From Plectosphaerella cucumerina (lineage: Eukaryota; Ascomycota; Sordariomycetes; Glomerellales; Plectosphaerellaceae), in NCBI GenBank assembly GCA_020746995.1, contig JAGPXD010000001.1:3720001-3784000 (forward strand): a stretch of DNA of 64,000 nucleotides, in the 5' to 3' direction. The translations under genes and the position numbers were made by a program. The notes below the pieces were generated by a model. That model saw only the letters and a list, made by a program, of their open reading frames with translations, had not been told where the DNA came from and made no database searches. This document shows, piece by piece, positions 59,440 to 64,000 of this stretch (position 1 is the first letter of the stretch; every line of letters begins with the position of its first letter).

Positions 59440-62400
59440 CCCGTTCGGAGGTCCGGAAAAGGAGGCTATAGTATTATCTATCTTCGATACCGAAAAAGGG
59501 GGTGGGAAGGGTTCGCTACTATTAGGGTAACTACCCCGAGCCGTAGGAGTACCTACCGGTCACCTAACCAGCCCCACCGGGGCTAGGCGCCTACCCGGTA
59601 ACTACCTATCGACTAGGTAGTAATCCGCCGTCGTATAGCTAAGGGAAACCTAGTAAGTAATAGTCTTACTAGTAATTACCCCTACTAGTAATATAGATCT
59701 ATTATACTATTCTAGGTTATTAATTTATTCCTTAATAATTCTATTACTTCCTATTTAACCCCCGATAGTTATAGTATAGTCTCGATATATAGATAAAATA
59801 CTAATACCGGTAAGTTATCGGGAATAACTAAGCCCGAAAATCCCGTAACTTAGTTCTTATCTACTATAGAGTCTCTAACTAATAATAAGGCGGAGCCGAC
59901 TATTAAAGAGATCTAAAAGGCTATCTACCTAGCCGAGGAGTAAATTCAAGCTTTTAAATTACTTACCTAAGTCTAAGCCGAGGAGTAAAGGCTCCGCGAG
60001 GAACTTAACGTTAAACCTCCTAAGAAATAATACCGATATAATACCACGTTATTAGAGGATAACCCTTACTACGTTAAAGTAATAATTAAGAATATTAATA
60101 CCCTTAACCTCCGAAACTCCTTCCGTAAGTAAGAGGAGTAACTTACTAATTTTTATTATACCTTTAAGAGTAACCTAAAGAAATACTATTAAGGCTAGAC
60201 CCGAGTAATCCTAGCCTAGGAATATATAGACTCTAAGTATAAGAGTTACTAATAAAGATACGTTAAAAATATAACGGATAATAAATAAGATATAAATAGC
60301 TAGGATTAAGTATATTTCGAGGACTTTACTAAAACCCTTATAAAGGATATATACCACTATAAGCCTAAACTTATAGTTAACTTATCTACCCGATAGAGGG
60401 AGAACTAAGACTTGGTTAACTTTAATACCTATCTAGACTCCCTCGAGAAGGAATTTAACCCTTACCCCGAGAAGGAGAGAACTCTAGAGTTTTTCTCTAA
60501 ACTCTTCCCGGAACTCTAGGCTTAACTCTAATAGTATATTATAACCTTCCTAAAATACTATATAGAGATAGTAACCCTAGCGGAGTAATACTAACCCTTA
60601 GTATAAAAACTAGCGAGGTAATAGTCTTACTCCCTAGTTAGGGATACTTTTAAGAGGTAACCTAGATAAAAAGCCCTACCCTACCGGGACTACTCTAAGA
60701 ACTCTTAGTCTTTAAGGGGATACCCTCTTACCCCTAGGAACCCGCTACCTTACTATTAATATAATACTACCGATACTATAGGCGGGAGGTACCCGTTAGG
60801 TACTTACTATAACTATAGTAAGGAGGGTTATTATATTATATAATACTAACTACTACCCTATTAGAAGCCTTAGCTAAGTAAGGGGACCCCGGCCCCGACT
60901 CGGGAAAAGTATAAACTCTATAGCCCTTATTATAGCTATTAAACCTAAGGGAACTATCCCCCTATAACCTATATTCTAACTTTAAATAACCCTTACTATT
61001 AGCCCGGTAGGACTATAGTATACCACCCTCCTCGACTTATATACTAAGACTAACTTTATCGATATCTCCTTTCCCCGAATATAGTAACTTAGGCTTACTA
61101 AAACTATACTACCTTTACTTAAGGCTATTAGTAATATTAAAGTTTTAACCTTTAGTATCTTCGAAATACCCCTCCGGGTTACTAACTTATAGGGTACTAC
61201 CCGGATACTTAACTACCTCTACGTTAGAGTATCCTCCCTACCCGCTCCTATCCTACTATCTATATCTACTATTTATAACTATAAAATATATCTCGGGGGT
61301 TCTAAGTAATACTAGTAGTTTAACTATAAAAAGTTCAAAGTCCGCTTTTAATATATAACTAAATTCCTCTAGTAGAACCGAGGTATTACTACTATCTACC
61401 TTATCTACTAAACCCCTATACCTACTCTACCTCTAGGAGATAAGGAGCTAGTAATAACCCGTCGGGATACTACTAACCTCCTAGAGGAACTCTGCTAATT
61501 TACCGATATCTTCGATACGTCCTACTCTTAGGAGTAACTACTCTATCCCGACACGGAATATACTATTAAGGTTAAACCTAGTAAAATACCGCTATAGAGG
61601 CTAATCTACCCCCTTATTACTAAAAGAACTAACCTAACTCCGGGAATATCTTAAGGAGAACCTTAAAAATAACCGGGTTTAACTATCTAAAAGCCTAGTA
61701 ACCTCCCCTATTCTCTTTATCCCTAAGGTAGATAAGAGTTTATAACTCTATATCGACTACTAAAGGCTTAATAAGATTACTATTAAAAACTAGTATCCCC
61801 TACTACTTATTACTAAACTAATAGACTAGATTTAAGGGTCCTATATCTTCTTAAAGATTAATATTAAAAATACCTATTATTATATCTATATTAAGGCGGG
61901 AGATAAATAGAAGATAACTTTCCGTATAAGATATAGCCTTTTTAAGTATATATTTATACCCTTTAGGCTTACTAATACCCTAGTTATATTCTAGAACTAT
62001 ATCGACTAGGCGTTATATAGCCTTATCGATACCTACTATATTATATACCTTAACGATATCCTTATCTTCTTAAAGGACTATAAGGCCTATATAGAGTACC
62101 TATACTAAGTCCTAGTATACCTCCGGGAGGCTAGCCTCTATATAAAGCCGTCGAAGTATAAGTTTTAGTAACCCTAGGTTAACTTCCTTAAGTATATCCT
62201 ATCTAGTAATAATATCTTAATAGACCCGGAACGGCTTAAAACTATCTAAGAGTAGTTAGTCCCCTAGTCTTTTTACGATATCTAGGTTTTCCTAGGGTTT
62301 TATAACTTTTATAAGTATTTTATTTAAGAGTACTTTTACTTTACCTAGCCCCTCTCTAACCTCCTTAAAGGAAGTTAGAACGGGAAGAAGATAGGACTAT

Positions 62401-63585
62401 TTAAGTAGAGTACTACTATAAATAAAATATTCTACTCCCTTAAGGAAGCTTTTACTAAGATACTAGTATTATAGTATTTTAACCCGGCCCTAAAAACCTA
62501 GATTAAGATTAATACGTCCTAGTTTATAGTCTCCGGAATTCTCTCTAGTTTTATAAAGACGGAAAGTAATACCCTACTACCTTCTAGTTAAGGAAATAAA
62601 TCCTAGCTAAAGTAAACTATAAGACTCCCGACTAGGAGATACTTATAATTATTAAGTTATTTAAATACTAGTAATACTATATTAAAAGGCTAATATAGCC
62701 TATAGAAGTCCTTACCGACTATTAAAACTTTTAATCCTTTATAGGGTTAACTAAGCTGAATAGAAAGTAAGCCCGGTAGTATATCTACTTAGCCCCTTAT
62801 AAGTTTGAGATTAAATACCGGACTAGTAAGACTAACCTAGCGGATAGGCTATCGAGACAGCCTAACTATAAGGGGCCTAAATAACTAAATATAGACCTAC
62901 TTACCCTTATTATAGTTAAGGTAGACCCCTAAGGGGGTAATAGTAAAATACTATATAGTAAGGAGGGGAGTATAACTTCTACTACTTAGATTTTTATAAT
63001 ATAATTATAAACTAAGAAAACTACTAATAAGGAAAATCCCTTAGGAGAGTAAGTCTCTCTAGACTTATAAGCTAAAGTTATTCGGGCCTAAAGGGCTAAC
63101 CCGGTATATCGATAGTTATATAACCGGATTAAGTCGAGGGCTAAAAGCCTAGACTTAGGATAGGTATTTAAAAGAGGCGTTATTATATAGAGGGAGAGAA
63201 TCTATATCCTAGAGAGTACTACCCTCCGGAGTAAAATCCTCCGCCTTTTCCATAATAACCCCCTAATAGGTTATTTCGGAAGGAATAAGACTATTAAGTT
63301 TATCTAACGGAAGTTCTACTAGGAGGGTCTCTAAACTAAAGTTACTAAGTTTATTAGAGGCTACGGAATCTATAAAGGGGTTACGGTTTAGTAATACTAC
63401 CCTTATAGTAAGATAGGGTCTCTCCCCCTTCCCTCGTAACTATTCGAGGAGATTTTAATAGACTTTATTATAGGGTTACCTAAAGTCTTGAATAGGTAAA
63501 TAATACTAGACTTAATACTTATTATAGTAAACTACCTAACTAAGTTTATACTCTTCCTTCCGGTTACTATTATAATTATAGCTAC
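59440..63585 (+). mobile_element. Gypsy-3: Ty3/Gypsy gag-pol remnant, plus strand
   Basis: Decayed frames on the plus strand give, in order: a gag-like region (about 59.8-60.85 kb); an aspartic protease remnant near 61035; reverse transcriptase (about 61.65-62.25 kb, LFIPKVDKSL start, catalytic block YLNDIL at about 62045); RNase H (about 62.4-62.8 kb); and the start of integrase with HNNP and a zinc-binding pattern, and DFIIGLP at about 63460. It breaks off at 63585 where another LTR begins, so the integrase is interrupted by insertion. No left LTR was identified with certainty. Confidence 0.78.
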
Positions 63586-64000
63586 TATAACGCCTAAGCA
63601 GGCCGCAGGTCACTCGGCCCAAGACCCTGCGGAAAAGAACCCCCTTATATAATCAGGCGTACAGGCTAAGTACGGACTATGGATTACAAACGCTAAGAGA
63701 GTAAGCCTGTTTGATACTCTACTCCGGGTTCGCTATAGATACCCCAGATATTCGACAAACAGACAGGGGCTATTATTATACAATATAGATCACAGTTATT
63801 ATAATAGTGATCTAACGGTCGGATTACGACGGATTACAAAGTGATCTAGCGTGATCCCCAGGAACCTCCGTCTATATAAGATACTACCTTATAGTATATA
63901 GCTCTACCTAGATTCACGATAGTAATTAATTTAAGTCTTTATTAGAAACCTCCTTAGCCTATAGTAAAGAAGCGTAACGCTTTACGATATTACGATAAGT
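63586..64000. repeat. LTR copy B (start), less mutated, cut by window end
   Basis: It starts TATAACGCCTAAGCAGG like copy A at 51861 and matches it to the window edge. It keeps many CA and TG steps (GCAGGTCACTCGG, GGATTACAAACG, CCTGTTTGATACT) that are TA in copy A. It lies inside the Gypsy-3 integrase and so is a later insertion. Whether it is solo or the left LTR of a full element cannot be seen. Confidence 0.78.

Larger units (their letters stand above)
31200..64000. repeat. RIP-saturated AT-rich repeat block
   Basis: From about 31.2 kb to the window end the sequence is AT-rich and almost devoid of CpA and TpG dinucleotides, while TpA is greatly enriched and CpG remains. This is the signature of repeat-induced point mutation (C to T, preferring CpA). 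Decayed pol genes show Cys to Tyr, Asp to Asn, Gly to Arg or Ser, and Gln/Arg/Trp codons turned into stops. No intact gene is seen. The boundary lies just upstream of the CTP synthase start, with only about 200 bp of normal sequence between. Individual elements are listed separately. Segments not listed (for example 31.2-31.9, 45.0-46.6 kb) are of the same type but unassigned. Confidence 0.95.

Overview
The window looks like a chromosome segment of a filamentous ascomycete, probably a Sordariomycete. The evidence is short (about 50-140 bp) introns with GTRNGT-like donors and CTRAY branch sites, compact genes on both strands, fungal-type proteins, and a second half that is saturated with the footprint of repeat-induced point mutation (RIP).

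The genic half (1-31.0 kb) carries conserved housekeeping genes. In order they are: the 5' end of a DNJ1/P58-type ER co-chaperone (-); an MIT-domain AAA ATPase of the SAP1/spastin class (+); mitochondrial ribosomal protein uS17m (-); the 18S rRNA pseudouridine methyltransferase EMG1/NEP1 (+); an unrecognised Ser-rich protein with six 18-residue repeats (+); fungal cystathionine gamma-synthase (+); an SPX-RING ubiquitin ligase (-); the JJJ1 ribosome-biogenesis co-chaperone (+); ATG4 (-); SQS1 (+); an intron-containing tRNA-Thr(UGU) (+); divergent histones H2B (-) and H2A (+); complex I subunit NDUFB9/B22 (-); KGD2 (-); and CTP synthase (-). I placed exon junctions by eye from splice signals, reading-frame continuity and family conservation. 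The coding lengths all close in frame. CTP synthase is unusually fragmented: 15 exons, three of them 8, 9 and 14 nt, and one intron whose donor reads GG. Four small AT-rich islands (about 0.43-0.72, 4.56-4.80, 13.46-13.64 and 27.75-28.2 kb) sit between genes and have the same base composition as the second half.

The AT-rich half (31.2-64 kb) has no intact gene. CpA/TpG is almost absent while CpG persists, and former coding regions are studded with TAA/TAG. It is a layered pile of retroelements. A chromodomain Ty3/Gypsy element with both LTRs lies at 33.24-40.82 kb (+). A truncated second Gypsy-type pol follows at 40.82-44.5 kb (-). Two copies of a tRNA-derived SINE have 13-14 bp target duplications. 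A long LINE runs at 46.6-54.2 kb (-) and is interrupted by a solo LTR. A 5'-truncated copy of the same LINE lies at 54.4-58.7 kb (+), inserted inside SINE copy 2. A third Gypsy pol at 59.4-63.6 kb (+) is cut by the start of another LTR that is clearly younger, being less RIP-mutated. The order of insertions can be read from the nesting, and one SINE insertion has its unoccupied target preserved elsewhere in the window.

I found no novel gene system. The most distinctive items are the dateable nested retroelement stack with the SINE family, the micro-exon/odd-donor CTP synthase, and the CaaX-like ending of the SPX-RING protein.
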